Positions 1-8,628 of a DNA stretch of 64,000 bases are shown piece after piece. This DNA is from JAMXLO01 sp963696645 (GTDB lineage Bacteria; Pseudomonadota; Alphaproteobacteria; Acetobacterales; Acetobacteraceae). A model generated the notes under the pieces. That model saw only the letters and a program-made list of their open reading frames with translations. It was not told where the DNA came from and did not search any database. Where the stretch lies: the NCBI GenBank assembly GCA_963696645.1, contig CAVOKY010000007.1, forward strand, positions 248,001-312,000, written 5' to 3'. Each line of letters begins with the position of its first letter. The stretch's first letter is position 1. The translations under genes were made by a program, and so were the position numbers.

Positions 1-2188
1 GGTTCAGCCGTTCCGCCTCATCCTGGATGTTGCGAATCAGATCAAGGCGGGTCGCTGCATCCAGCGTGTCGCCCTGCGCAGTGAGACTGGTCGCCGAGCC
101 CAGGATCGATGCCAGCGGCGTGCGCAGATCGTGCGAGATAGATGTCAGCAGTGCGGCGCGCAGCCGATCGGTTTCGGTGATCAGCCGGGCTCGATCCACG
201 TCCTCGACCAGGTTCACGCGTTCGATCGCCAGCGCCGCCTGGTCAGACAACGCATCGAGCAGACGATGCTGATCGGGCGTGAGGATCGGCCCTGGTTCAT
301 CGCGGTCGATACCGATCACGCCAACGGCGCCGCGGCCGGTCTGCATCGGCAGGAACAGACGCTTCGCACCGGGCAAGGTATCGGCGCCGCGTCCGGCGGC
401 GTGGTTCCTCTCCCAGGACCACTTCGCGGCGGCAAGGTCCGCCGCATCCAGCGTGTCCTCGGGAGGAAAGCCCGCCCTGACCGTCATCCTGCCCTCCTCC
501 GGCAGCAGGATTACAACGTGCACCTTCAGCATCAGCGCGATCTGGTGCACGGTGGCCCATAGCAGATCATCGAGATTTGCCGCGCCGGCCAGCTTGCGGC
601 TGAACTGATACAGTTCCTCCGTCGTGCGGGCGCGCTGACGCGCCGTGATCGCCTGTGCGCGCACCCTTGCCGTGAGGTTGCTGGCAATCACCGCGGTGAC
701 GCCGAAGAAGAACAGTGCGACGACATTCTCCGGATCGGCGATGGTGAACGTATAGAGCGGCGGCAAGAAGAAGAAGTTGTAGGCCAGAACGCTGACGAAA
801 CTGGCGAACAGTGCAGGCCACAGGCCATACACCACTGCGACCGCCAGGACCGCGGTCAAGAAGGTGAGCGAAACGCTGGCGATGCCGACGACCTCGTGCA
901 GCAACAGAGCGACACCGAGCGATACCGCGACGAAGGCCAAACTCCCGAGATAGGCCCTGGCTTCGCCGCCCGGCTTCGCTGCTTCCAGCACAACGCGCTG
1001 TTCCTCCTGCTCGGCGGCCTCGCGCGAGCGTCCGAGGACATGCACACTCGCGCCGCCGGCCTTGCGGATCAGCGCCTGCGCCAGCGATCCACGCAGCAAC
1101 TCCAGCCACATTGAACGCGGCGGCTGGACGAGGATGATGTGCGTGAAGTTGTTGGCGCGGGCGTAGTCGGCGATGGTGTCCGCCACGCCCTCGCCTGGCA
1201 GCGTTACCGTGTCCGCGCCGAGCTTCTGCGCCAGCCGCAACACCTCGGAAATCCGGTCGCGCTGCGCGTCGCTGATGCTTAGGTCGCGTCCGGTCTCGAC
1301 ATGAATGGCGGTCCACGGTGCTCGCAGGCTGTCGGCCATGCGCTTCGCGTGGCGCACCACATCGGTGCTGCTCGGATCAGCGCCGACGCAGGCCAGGATG
1401 CGCTCGCTGGCTGCCCAGGGTCCGGGAATCGCATGGGCCTGCATGTAGCGGACCATCTGTTCGTCCACCCGCTGGGCGGTGCGGCGGAGAGCGAGTTCAC
1501 GCAATGCAGTGAGATTGCCTGGCTGGAAGTAGTGGCGCACCGCCCTCTCGGCCTGATGCGGCACGTAGACCTTGCCGTCCCGCAGCCGCTGAATCAGATC
1601 CTGCGGCGTGAGGTCGATCAACTCGATATCGTCGGCCTTGTCGATGACCGAATCGGGCACCGTTTCGCGCACCCGGATGCGGGTGATCTGCGCGACCACA
1701 TCGTTCAGGCTTTCGACGTGCTGCACGTTGAGCGTGGTGTAGACATCGATGCCGGCGGTAATCAGCTCATCGACATCCATGTAGCGCTTCGGATGACGGC
1801 TGCCAGGCGCGTTGCTGTGTGCGAGCTCATCGACCAGTACCAGTTGCGGCCGGCGTGCGAGGATCGCGTCGAGATCCATTTCCTCCAGCACGCGGCCGCG
1901 ATACTCGACGGATTGGCGTGGGATGACCTCCAGGCCGTCGATCAGCGCTTCGGTTTCCTTGCGGCCGTGGGTTTCCACGACGCCGACGACGACATCGACG
2001 CCTTCCCGGAGCCTGGCCCGTGCCGCAGACAGCATCTCGTAAGTCTTGCCGACGCCTGGCGCCGCGCCGAGGAATATCTTGAGACGGCCACGCGATCCTT
2101 GCTGCGCGTCCTGCAACAGCGCGTCGGGTGACGGTCGTCCTTCGCGTGAACTTCGATCGTCCAAAGGAACTGTCGCTTGCCTGCCCAT
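1..2188 (-). CDS. kdpD: KdpD, potassium-sensing histidine kinase (3' part beyond the window)
   Basis: Osmosensitive K+ sensor kinase that would phosphorylate KdpE to switch on kdpFABC. The frame is open from the ATG at 2188 to the window edge, about 729 residues. It starts with a KdpD domain carrying a Walker A (GAAPGVGKT, residues 41-49), then a Usp-like region, hydrophobic segments around + positions 600-950 (the four-helix membrane domain), a GAF-like stretch, and the phospho-acceptor H-box SISHDLRTPL near + positions 125-155. The ATP-binding domain and kdpE lie off the left edge. It follows kdpC across a 94-bp gap filled by a palindromic repeat. The start was chosen because upstream codons belong to that repeat. 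Confidence 0.95.
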   Translation of the reverse strand, partial: MGRQATVPLDDRSSREGRPSPDALLQDAQQGSRGRLKIFLGAAPGVGKTYEMLSAARARLREGVDVVVGVVETHGRKETEALIDGLEVIPRQSVEYRGRVLEEMDLDAILARRPQLVLVDELAHSNAPGSRHPKRYMDVDELITAGIDVYTTLNVQHVESLNDVVAQITRIRVRETVPDSVIDKADDIELIDLTPQDLIQRLRDGKVYVPHQAERAVRHYFQPGNLTALRELALRRTAQRVDEQMVRYMQAHAIPGPWAASERILACVGADPSSTDVVRHAKRMADSLRAPWTAIHVETGRDLSISDAQRDRISEVLRLAQKLGADTVTLPGEGVADTIADYARANNFTHIILVQPPRSMWLELLRGSLAQALIRKAGGASVHVLGRSREAAEQEEQRVVLEAAKPGGEARAYLGSLAFVAVSLGVALLLHEVVGIASVSLTFLTAVLAVAVVYGLWPALFASFVSVLAYNFFFLPPLYTFTIADPENVVALFFFGVTAVIASNLTARVRAQAITARQRARTTEELYQFSRKLAGAANLDDLLWATVHQIALMLKVHVVILLPEEGRMTVRAGFPPEDTLDAADLAAAKWSWERNHAAGRGADTLPGAKRLFLPMQTGRGAVGVIGIDRDEPGPILTPDQHRLLDALSDQAALAIERVNLVEDVDRARLITETDRLRAALLTSISHDLRTPLASILGSATSLTAQGDTLDAATRLDLIRNIQDEAERLN

Positions 2189-2193
2189 AATGC

Positions 2194-2270
2194 GTCATGG
2201 CCGGGCTTGTCCCGGCCATCCGTCGTGACACGGTGCTAGTACGGATGGCCGGGACAAGCCCGGCCATGAC
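2194..2270. repeat. Palindromic dispersed repeat between kdpC and kdpD
   Basis: Near-perfect inverted repeat: an arm beginning GTCATGGCCGGGCTTGTC is mirrored at the other end, with a short unpaired centre around 2222-2240. A second copy lies at 29755-29831, and a shorter relative at 9684-9726. As RNA it would form a strong hairpin between kdpC and kdpD and could lower kdpD expression; that role is inferred. Confidence 0.85.
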
Positions 2271-2282
2271 GAACAACCAAGA

Positions 2283-2882
2283 CTACGCCTTCAGTGCATC
2301 CAATGCCAAATTGAGCTTCAGTACGTTGACGTGCGGCTCGCCGATGATGCCGAGCAGACGGCCGGTGATATGATCCTCGACAAGCTGGCGCACCTTGTCC
2401 TCCGGCAGGCCGCGCGCCTTCGCCACCGCCGGCACCTGGAACAACGCCGCGGCGGGCGTGATGTCAGGGTCGAGCCCGCTCGCCGATGTGGTCACCAGAT
2501 CGACCGGGATCGGCGTGTTCGGGTTCTCTTTCGCCAGCGTCGCCGCATCAGCCTTCACGCGATCCACCAGCGCCTTGGACGTCGGCCCAAGGTTGGAGCC
2601 ACTGGAGTTGTCGGCGGCATACGGCGCGGCAACCGTCTTGGTCGGGTCCTTCGGGTCGGGTTCCGTGGTCGCCGATGGACGGCCATGGAAATACTTGTCC
2701 GACGTGAAGTTCTGGCCGATCAGTTCCGAACCGATCACCTTGCCGTCCTTCTCGATCAGGCTGCCATTCGCCTGATACGGAAACACGGCCTGGGCAATGC
2801 CGGTCATCATCAGCGGATAAATCAGACCGGTGATCACCGTCATGGCGATGATCATCACTATAGCGGGGCGAATATGTTTCAT
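2283..2882 (-). CDS. kdpC: KdpC, K+-transporting ATPase subunit C
   Basis: Small accessory subunit of the high-affinity KdpFABC K+ pump in the inner membrane; it raises nucleotide affinity of KdpB. At 199 residues it has normal length, with one N-terminal membrane helix (residues about 7-28) followed by a soluble domain containing the family stretches GSELIGQNF and YFHGRPSA. It lies 15 bp downstream of kdpB in the same operon and is followed by the palindromic repeat and kdpD. Confidence 0.97.
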   Translation of the reverse strand: MKHIRPAIVMIIAMTVITGLIYPLMMTGIAQAVFPYQANGSLIEKDGKVIGSELIGQNFTSDKYFHGRPSATTEPDPKDPTKTVAAPYAADNSSGSNLGPTSKALVDRVKADAATLAKENPNTPIPVDLVTTSASGLDPDITPAAALFQVPAVAKARGLPEDKVRQLVEDHITGRLLGIIGEPHVNVLKLNLALDALKA

Positions 2883-2897
2883 GGTTGCGGCCTCTCC

Positions 2898-5021
2898 TTA
2901 GGCCAGACCGATGGATGTAACCAGCATGTCGATGAGCTTGATGCCGACGAATGGCACGATGATACCGCCGACACCGTAGAGCAGAAGGTTGCGCCGCAGG
3001 ATCGCCGCCGCGCCGATCGGCCGGTAAGCCACGCCCTTCAGCGCCAACGGGATCAGCACCACGATGATCAGTGCGTTGAAGATGATCGCCGACAGAATGG
3101 CGCTCTCCGGATTGCCAAGACGCATCACGTTCAGCGCCTGCAGTTGCGGATAGAATGCGATGAACATCGCCGGGATCATGGCGAAATACTTCGCCACGTC
3201 GTTGGCAATGCTGAACGTGGTCAGCGCACCGCGCGTCATCAGGAGTTGTTTGCCGATTTCGACGATCTCGATCAGCTTGGTGGGATCGCTGTCGAGATCG
3301 ACCATGTTGCCGGCTTCCCGCGCGGCCATGGTGCCGGTGTTCATCGCTACGCCAACATCGGCCTGCGCAAGCGCCGGCGCGTCGTTGGTGCCGTCACCGC
3401 ACATTGCCACCAGTTTGCCCTGCGCCTGCTCGTCGCGGATCAGCTTGAGCTTGGTTTCCGGTGTCGCCTGCGCGAGGAAATCATCCACGCCCAATTCGGC
3501 GGCGATCGCCGCGGCGGTCAGCGGGTTGTCGCCGGTGATCATCACCGTGCGGATGCCCATGCGGCGCAGTTCGGAAAAGCGCTCCCGGATGCCGCCCTTC
3601 ACGATGTCCTTCAGATAGATCACGCCGAGCAGGCGGCCATCCTTCGCAACACCGAGTGGTGTGGCACCCGCCTTGGCGATCTCATCCGCCTTGGCGGTCA
3701 GTTCGCGCACCGCAGCGTCCGACACGACCGGCCTGACGGCGGTGGCGATCGCACCGCCGCTGCCGCCGTTGCCATCGCTGGCGGCGAGCCGGACGAATTC
3801 CAACACTGCATCGACCGCGCCCTTGCGGATCGCCGAGCCGTCGAAGTCGATACCGGACAGCCGAGTCTGCGCCGAGAATGCAATGAAGTGCGCACCCATC
3901 GGCGCCATCTCGCGGCCCCGGATGCCATACCGCTCCTTCGCCAGCACGACGATTGAGCGGCCTTCCGGCGTTTCGTCCGACAGCGACGCAAGCTGCGCCG
4001 CATCGGCCAATTCCTGTTCGCTGACACCGGTCAACGGGACGAACTCGGTGGCCTGGCGGTTGCCGAGCGTGATGGTGCCGGTCTTGTCCAGCAGCAGCGT
4101 ATCGACGTCGCCTGCTGCCTCCACCGCGCGGCCCGACATGGCCAGCACGTTGAAGCGTACCAGGCGGTCCATGCCGGCGATGCCGATCGCCGACAGCAGG
4201 GCGCCGATCGTTGTCGGGATCAACGCGACGAACAGCGCGACCAGGATCACCACCGAGACGGAACCACCGGCGTAGGTGGCAAAGCTCGGGATGGTCGCCA
4301 CCGCGATCACGAAGATGATCGTCAGGCCGGCAAGCAGGATGTTCAGCGCGATCTCGTTCGGCGTCTTCTGTCGTTCGGCGCCTTCCACCAGCGCGATCAT
4401 GCGATCGAGAAAGGTCGAGCCCTGGGCTGCGGTGATTCGCACCTTGATCCAGTCCGACAGCACGCGCGTGCCGCCAGTGACCGCAGAGCGATCGCCGCCG
4501 GATTCGCGGATGACGGGCGCCGATTCGCCGGTGATGGCGGATTCGTCCACCGAGGCGATGCCTTCGATGACATCGCCGTCGCTGGGGATGAATTCGCCGG
4601 CCTCGACCAGCACGATGTCGCCCTGCTTCAGTTGCGGCGCGGCCACGACCTCGAAGGTTGTCGCGTTGATCGAGGCGAGCCGCTTGGCGGTCGTCTCGGT
4701 GCGCGCCTTGCGTAGCGTCGCCGCCTGCGCCTTGCCGCGGCCTTCCGCCACCGCCTCGGCGAAGTTGGCGAACAGCACGGTGACCCACAGCCAGACGATG
4801 ATCTGGAAGGTGAAACCGAGATGGGCGGCGTCGCCTGTCAGAACTTCGCGGATGAAGATCACGGTGGTGAGCGTCGCGACGATCTCGACGACGAACATCA
4901 CCGGATTCTTGATCAGCACGCGCGGATCGAGCTTGACGAACGACTGCCCGATCGCCGGCATGAGGATCGCGCTGTCCAGCATGGTGGACTGCGAGCCACG
5001 CATCTTGTTTCTGGTGTCCAT
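2898..5021 (-). CDS. kdpB: KdpB, ATP-hydrolysing subunit of the Kdp K+ pump
   Basis: P-type ATPase subunit that powers K+ import. 707 residues, slightly longer than the Escherichia coli protein, with a short extra N-terminus. The phosphorylation motif DKTGTIT sits near residue 308; the TGES actuator motif (ITGESAPV), MITGDNPLTA and the hinge motif GDGTNDAPALAQ are all present, with membrane segments at both ends. It is 4 bp downstream of kdpA and 15 bp upstream of kdpC, so probably one mRNA. Confidence 0.98.
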   Translation of the reverse strand: MDTRNKMRGSQSTMLDSAILMPAIGQSFVKLDPRVLIKNPVMFVVEIVATLTTVIFIREVLTGDAAHLGFTFQIIVWLWVTVLFANFAEAVAEGRGKAQAATLRKARTETTAKRLASINATTFEVVAAPQLKQGDIVLVEAGEFIPSDGDVIEGIASVDESAITGESAPVIRESGGDRSAVTGGTRVLSDWIKVRITAAQGSTFLDRMIALVEGAERQKTPNEIALNILLAGLTIIFVIAVATIPSFATYAGGSVSVVILVALFVALIPTTIGALLSAIGIAGMDRLVRFNVLAMSGRAVEAAGDVDTLLLDKTGTITLGNRQATEFVPLTGVSEQELADAAQLASLSDETPEGRSIVVLAKERYGIRGREMAPMGAHFIAFSAQTRLSGIDFDGSAIRKGAVDAVLEFVRLAASDGNGGSGGAIATAVRPVVSDAAVRELTAKADEIAKAGATPLGVAKDGRLLGVIYLKDIVKGGIRERFSELRRMGIRTVMITGDNPLTAAAIAAELGVDDFLAQATPETKLKLIRDEQAQGKLVAMCGDGTNDAPALAQADVGVAMNTGTMAAREAGNMVDLDSDPTKLIEIVEIGKQLLMTRGALTTFSIANDVAKYFAMIPAMFIAFYPQLQALNVMRLGNPESAILSAIIFNALIIVVLIPLALKGVAYRPIGAAAILRRNLLLYGVGGIIVPFVGIKLIDMLVTSIGLA

Positions 5022-5025
5022 GGGG

Positions 5026-6765
5026 TTAGCTGCCTGTATCGAAGAGGGTGCCGGCGTGCATCGCGAAATTCTCGACGACCGGCCCGAGTGAAACGGCTGG
5101 GAAGTAGATCAGCCCGCCGGTGATCGCGATCACGCCGACCACCAGGCCAACGAACAGCGGGCTGTCGGTGGGAAAGGTGCCTGCGGAAATTGGCACGATC
5201 TTCTTGCGCGCCAGCGAGCCGGCCATTGCCAACATCGGGATGATCATCAGGAAGCGGCCGATGAACATCGCCAGGCCGAGTGTATCGTTCCAGTACGGCA
5301 CGTTGGCTGAGATACCGGCGAACGCGCTGCCATTGTTGCCGGTTGCCGAGGTATAGGCATAGAGCGCCTCGGAGAAGCCATGCGGGCCGGCGTTGGCCAT
5401 TGCAGCAGTACCAACCGGAAGAACCACGGCGAGCGCGGTCCAGCCCAGGATCGACAACGGGAGGATCAGGATGGCGAGCATGGCCATCTTGACCTCCTTC
5501 GACTCGAGCTTCTTGCCAAGATATTCCGGCGTGCGGCCGACCATCAGCCCTGCGACGAACATCGCAATCACGACGAACAGCAGCATGCCATACAGGCCGG
5601 AGCCGACGCCGCCGAAGATGATCTCGCCCAGCATGATGTTCACCATCGGCACCATGCCGGCGATCGGCAGCAGGCTGTCATGCATATTGTTCACCGCGCC
5701 GCAGGACGCGTCGGTGGTGACGGTGGTGAACAGGGCGGAGTTGGCGATGCCGAAGCGCACCTCCTTGCCCTCCATGTTGCCACCGGCCTGCAAGGCATTC
5801 GGCGCCTGGTCGACGTTGAATGCGGTGAAGGCTGGGTTGCCCGGCGCTTCCGCCGTGTACACAGTGGTGACGCCCACGAGGAACAGCACGCCCATGACGG
5901 CGAAGATCGCCCAGCCCTGGCGCTGGCTGCCGACCATGCGGCCTAACACGTTGGTAAGGCCGGCGCCGATCGAGAAGATCAGCAGCATCTGGATCAGGTT
6001 GTTCAGTGCCGTCGGGTTCTCGAACGGATGCGCCGAGTTGGCATTGAAGAAGCCACCGCCGTTGGTGCCCATCATCTTGATGATGATCTGCGATGCCACG
6101 GGACCCTGCGCGATGAGCTGCTTGCCGCCGTCAAGCGTGGCGACCTCCGTATAGGCATGCAGGTTCTGCGGCGTGCCCTGCCAGACCAGCACCAGCGCGA
6201 CAACCACGGAGATCGGCAGCAGGATGTAGATCACGCAGCGTGTCAGATCGACCCAGAAGTTGCCGATCGTCTGTGCGGAACGCCGTGCGAAACCACGGAT
6301 CAACGCGATCGCCAGTGCGATACCGGTGGCGGCCGACACAAAGTTGTGCACCGTTAGCGCAGTCATTTGCGTGAGGTAGCTCATCGTCGTCTCGGGCACG
6401 TACGACTGCCAGTTGGTGTTGGTCAGGAAGCTGACCGAGGTGTTGAACGCCAGGTCGGGCGAGACTGCATCCTGCCCTTGCGGGTTCAGCGGCAGCACGT
6501 TCTGCAGCCGCTGGATGGCGTACATGATGACGAAGCCGGCGAAGCTGAACGCCAGCATGGCGACGGCATAGCTCACCCAATGCTGTTCCTCGGTTTCCTC
6601 GACGCCGCATAGTTTGTAGATGCCGACCTCGATCGGGCGCAGTACGGGACGCAGCAATGTGCGCTCGCCGGCGAACACGCGCGTCATGTAGCCGCCCATC
6701 GGCTTGGTCAGCAGGACCACCAGAACGGCATAGAGCGCGATCTGTAGCCACCCGTTGAACGTCAT
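5026..6765 (-). CDS. kdpA: KdpA, K+-channel-like subunit of the Kdp pump
   Basis: Potassium-binding, channel-like membrane subunit of KdpFABC. 579 residues with about ten hydrophobic helices and the four pore-loop regions, including TNTNWQSY, GTNGGGFFNANSAHPFENP, a TTDASCGAVN stretch and ATGNNGSAFAG. It lies between kdpF (25 bp upstream) and kdpB (4 bp downstream). Length and motifs are typical and no defect is visible. Confidence 0.98.
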   Translation of the reverse strand: MTFNGWLQIALYAVLVVLLTKPMGGYMTRVFAGERTLLRPVLRPIEVGIYKLCGVEETEEQHWVSYAVAMLAFSFAGFVIMYAIQRLQNVLPLNPQGQDAVSPDLAFNTSVSFLTNTNWQSYVPETTMSYLTQMTALTVHNFVSAATGIALAIALIRGFARRSAQTIGNFWVDLTRCVIYILLPISVVVALVLVWQGTPQNLHAYTEVATLDGGKQLIAQGPVASQIIIKMMGTNGGGFFNANSAHPFENPTALNNLIQMLLIFSIGAGLTNVLGRMVGSQRQGWAIFAVMGVLFLVGVTTVYTAEAPGNPAFTAFNVDQAPNALQAGGNMEGKEVRFGIANSALFTTVTTDASCGAVNNMHDSLLPIAGMVPMVNIMLGEIIFGGVGSGLYGMLLFVVIAMFVAGLMVGRTPEYLGKKLESKEVKMAMLAILILPLSILGWTALAVVLPVGTAAMANAGPHGFSEALYAYTSATGNNGSAFAGISANVPYWNDTLGLAMFIGRFLMIIPMLAMAGSLARKKIVPISAGTFPTDSPLFVGLVVGVIAITGGLIYFPAVSLGPVVENFAMHAGTLFDTGS

Positions 6766-6790
6766 ATCACGTTGCTCCTTGCGATCCGGC

Positions 6791-6880
6791 TCAGAATTTC
6801 TCTGGGCGGACCAGGGCGTAAACCAGATAAACCAGCAGGCCGATCGTCACGATCGCGCCCAGCACATAGTCGATTGTCAT
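6791..6880 (-). CDS. kdpF: KdpF, small stabilising subunit of the Kdp pump
   Basis: A 29-codon ORF directly upstream of kdpA. It encodes MTIDYVLGAI, a single hydrophobic helix (GLLVYLVYAL) and the basic end VRPEKF, which is the standard KdpF pattern. KdpF stabilises the KdpABC complex in the membrane. It starts 10 bp after the stop of the preceding micro-ORF, with a GAGG-type ribosome site overlapping that stop. Confidence 0.92.
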   Translation of the reverse strand: MTIDYVLGAIVTIGLLVYLVYALVRPEKF

Positions 6881-6890
6881 GGCAGTGGCC

Positions 6891-6974
6891 TCACAAACGG
6901 TCGCAGGCGAGGGCGTAGAGCACGCAGCCGCCCAGGAAGGCGGCGCCAATCAGAATGTAGATGATGTCAAGCAT
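6891..6974 (-). CDS. 27-residue single-helix membrane peptide leading the kdp operon
   Basis: An ORF with start ATG at 6974, reading MLDIIYILIGAAFLGGCVL then YALACDRL. It is almost wholly hydrophobic, ends in a charged tail and contains two cysteines. GGGGAAA lies 5' of the ATG as a possible ribosome site, and the stop is 10 bp from the kdpF start, so the two are probably co-transcribed. I do not recognise a named family. It resembles KdpF in size and topology and could be an extra Kdp small subunit; that role is inferred. Confidence 0.65.
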   Translation of the reverse strand: MLDIIYILIGAAFLGGCVLYALACDRL

Positions 6975-7050
6975 GGTGATTTTCCCCGGTCAGCAACGAA
7001 CCCGCCGCATGCGGCAGGCATGTTGCGCTGCACACAAACTATTCATCGTG

Positions 7051-7110
7051 CCATATAGAAGCGATGGCATCTGGGACGCGGCAGTATATATATTCCATAT
7101 AGACGCATGG
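7051..7110. promoter_or_regulatory. Duplicated motif upstream of the kdp operon (candidate KdpE/promoter region)
   Basis: Two near-identical sites, CCATATAGAAGCGATGG at 7051-7067 and CCATATAGACGCATGG at 7095-7110, begin 44 bp apart (about four helical turns). They frame an AT-rich stretch (GTATATATATTCC) that stands out in GC-rich surroundings. They lie about 75-135 bp upstream of the first ORF of the kdp operon. They look like operator half-sites for a dimeric regulator, plausibly KdpE, but no KdpE consensus was matched. Confidence 0.5.
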
Positions 7111-7241
7111 ACGCATTTCAGGCAGCGGGCTCGACCCTGACCTCGCAAGTGTTGGCGGCCCGGTGATTAACCCGGCAACACGGGACAAGCGCATTGATAT
7201 AGATCAACCGGCCTCTGGCCGCGGCCTCGCAGCCGCACCGG

Positions 7242-7445
7242 TCACTGCGTGCCGGCGATCGCCACGATGATATGGGCCAACACGGCGAAGCCGAGGCAGT
7301 AGGCAATCACCCGACCGAGCTGCCCGACGAATTGCACGGGCGTCGGATAGGTACGCGCGTCATGCCCATCAGGCGTGCGCACCTTATCGCCTGCGGGCAG
7401 CCCGGCATCGGAGCCGAAACGGACTTCGTTCACGGGTCGCTCCAT
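7242..7445 (-). CDS. Hypothetical 67-residue protein with C-terminal membrane helix
   Basis: Short ORF beginning MERPVNEVRFGSDAG, with a polar first half and a hydrophobic C-terminal segment (VIAYCLGFAVLAHIIVAIAG) that looks like a tail anchor. Codon third positions are GC-rich like genuine neighbours. The frame stays open upstream to 7622, but that part looks non-coding. No clear ribosome site and no recognised family, so it may not be a gene. Confidence 0.35.
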   Translation of the reverse strand: MERPVNEVRFGSDAGLPAGDKVRTPDGHDARTYPTPVQFVGQLGRVIAYCLGFAVLAHIIVAIAGTQ

Positions 7446-8333
7446 GCAACAACGCAGGGCACCCTGCGTGCCCAGACGGATGCAGATGCTGGCAAAATAT
7501 CGGCAGCGTACATATAAATTCCATGCAGGATCGGGCGGTGTCGCCATAGCCTCGGCGTATAGGGGCGGCCCACGCGAAGTGCCGGATGCGCCCACCGTCA
7601 CGGTCTGGCGTGGCCGACGCATTGGCCCTCACGGCCCTTGATATCACTCGCACCCGCCGGCAGTCTGGCCCCACGCATTGGCCATTTCCGGGTCTGTGCA
7701 CACCAATCGAATTTAGATGCGTGTGCAGCCAAGTTGCTCGGTGCCATGAGTTGTTGGACCGTCGGCGATCTGGACTCGTTTGCGGCAGGTTCCACTGGCG
7801 TGTTCATGACGATGGCAAGTCAGGCCCTGCTCTCGGCGATATGAGAGCGTTCGCCCTGTTCGGCGTCCGTGCCTCGGCCAAGCTCTGGTGGCGAATTTGC
7901 TGGTCCGTTGCCGTTTCCGGGTTTCCCCGCGCTGGCTATTGCTCCGCCTGAGCGACACGATGAGTGAGCCGGCCTTGGCATGCCATGGTTCGGCGGGGAT
8001 CCGGCTCATCCAGGCTGGCCGTTCGGCGCAAACCTATGTCAAGGGAGTTCGCGACCAAGCCTTTGCGATGGGGCTGTCGCGTCTCGCCAACTACGTTACC
8101 GGCCGCCGCACGAATGGCGCTCAAATCCGCGTCGCGCGATGTTCCGGCAGCGCTCACGAGAGGCGTTGCGTCTGAAAGCAGCGCGCGGCGTTCTGTACAT
8201 GACGGTTGCGATCGGCTACCGACGCGGGGTGAATGATCGTCTGGAACAGGATCCTGATCGGTGGATCCGCGAGGCGTTGGCTCTGGTGTTCCGCCAGTTC
8301 AGCGAGATCGGCAGCGTGCACCCGTTGGCGCAG
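7446..8333. other. Gene-poor stretch
   Basis: About 0.9 kb between the small ORF and the IS630 remnant. ORFs on both strands are short, overlapping and without recognisable motifs or ribosome sites. I see no RNA gene or strong hairpin. Probably degraded mobile DNA or a broken gene that I cannot identify. Confidence 0.5.
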
Positions 8334-8580
8334 CGCGGCGGTCGGATCACGCTCCACTTCATCCCGACCTATAGCCCGCCTCAACCCAATCCAGCGGTTA
8401 TGGAGCCTCATGCGCCGCAACGTCACTCACAATCGGCGTTTTGCGGTCTTTCGCGAATTCAGGGTGCGGGCAATTGCCTTTCTGGCCCACCAAGTGCCGC
8501 AGAACTGGCGCACCCAATGCGACTCAGTCACCGACAACTTGCGCGTCGTCGATCCCGCGGATTTTCGGGTTCTGAGGTAG
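8334..8580 (+). pseudogene. IS630-family transposase, C-terminal remnant (frameshifted)
   Basis: One frame reads ITLHFIPTYSPP; a shift near 8385 leads to a second frame with LNPIQRLWSLMRRNVTHN and ends DPADFRVLR before the stop at 8578-8580. The same landmarks (LHFIPAYCP, DPIERLWGLMHKHITHN, HEDFRILA) end the intact transposase at 31480-32544. Only the last third survives, containing the third catalytic acidic region; the N-terminus and both element ends are missing. A dead relic. Confidence 0.8.
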
Positions 8581-8628
8581 GCGGGGTAGATCGCAGCCTT
8601 TCGTGCCGCGATCGATCCCGCCCGCCGA

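Noticed and set aside
2331..3956. 541-codon open frame on the plus strand
   Set aside because: Antisense to kdpC and kdpB; His/Arg-rich composition without motifs, a by-product of high GC third positions.
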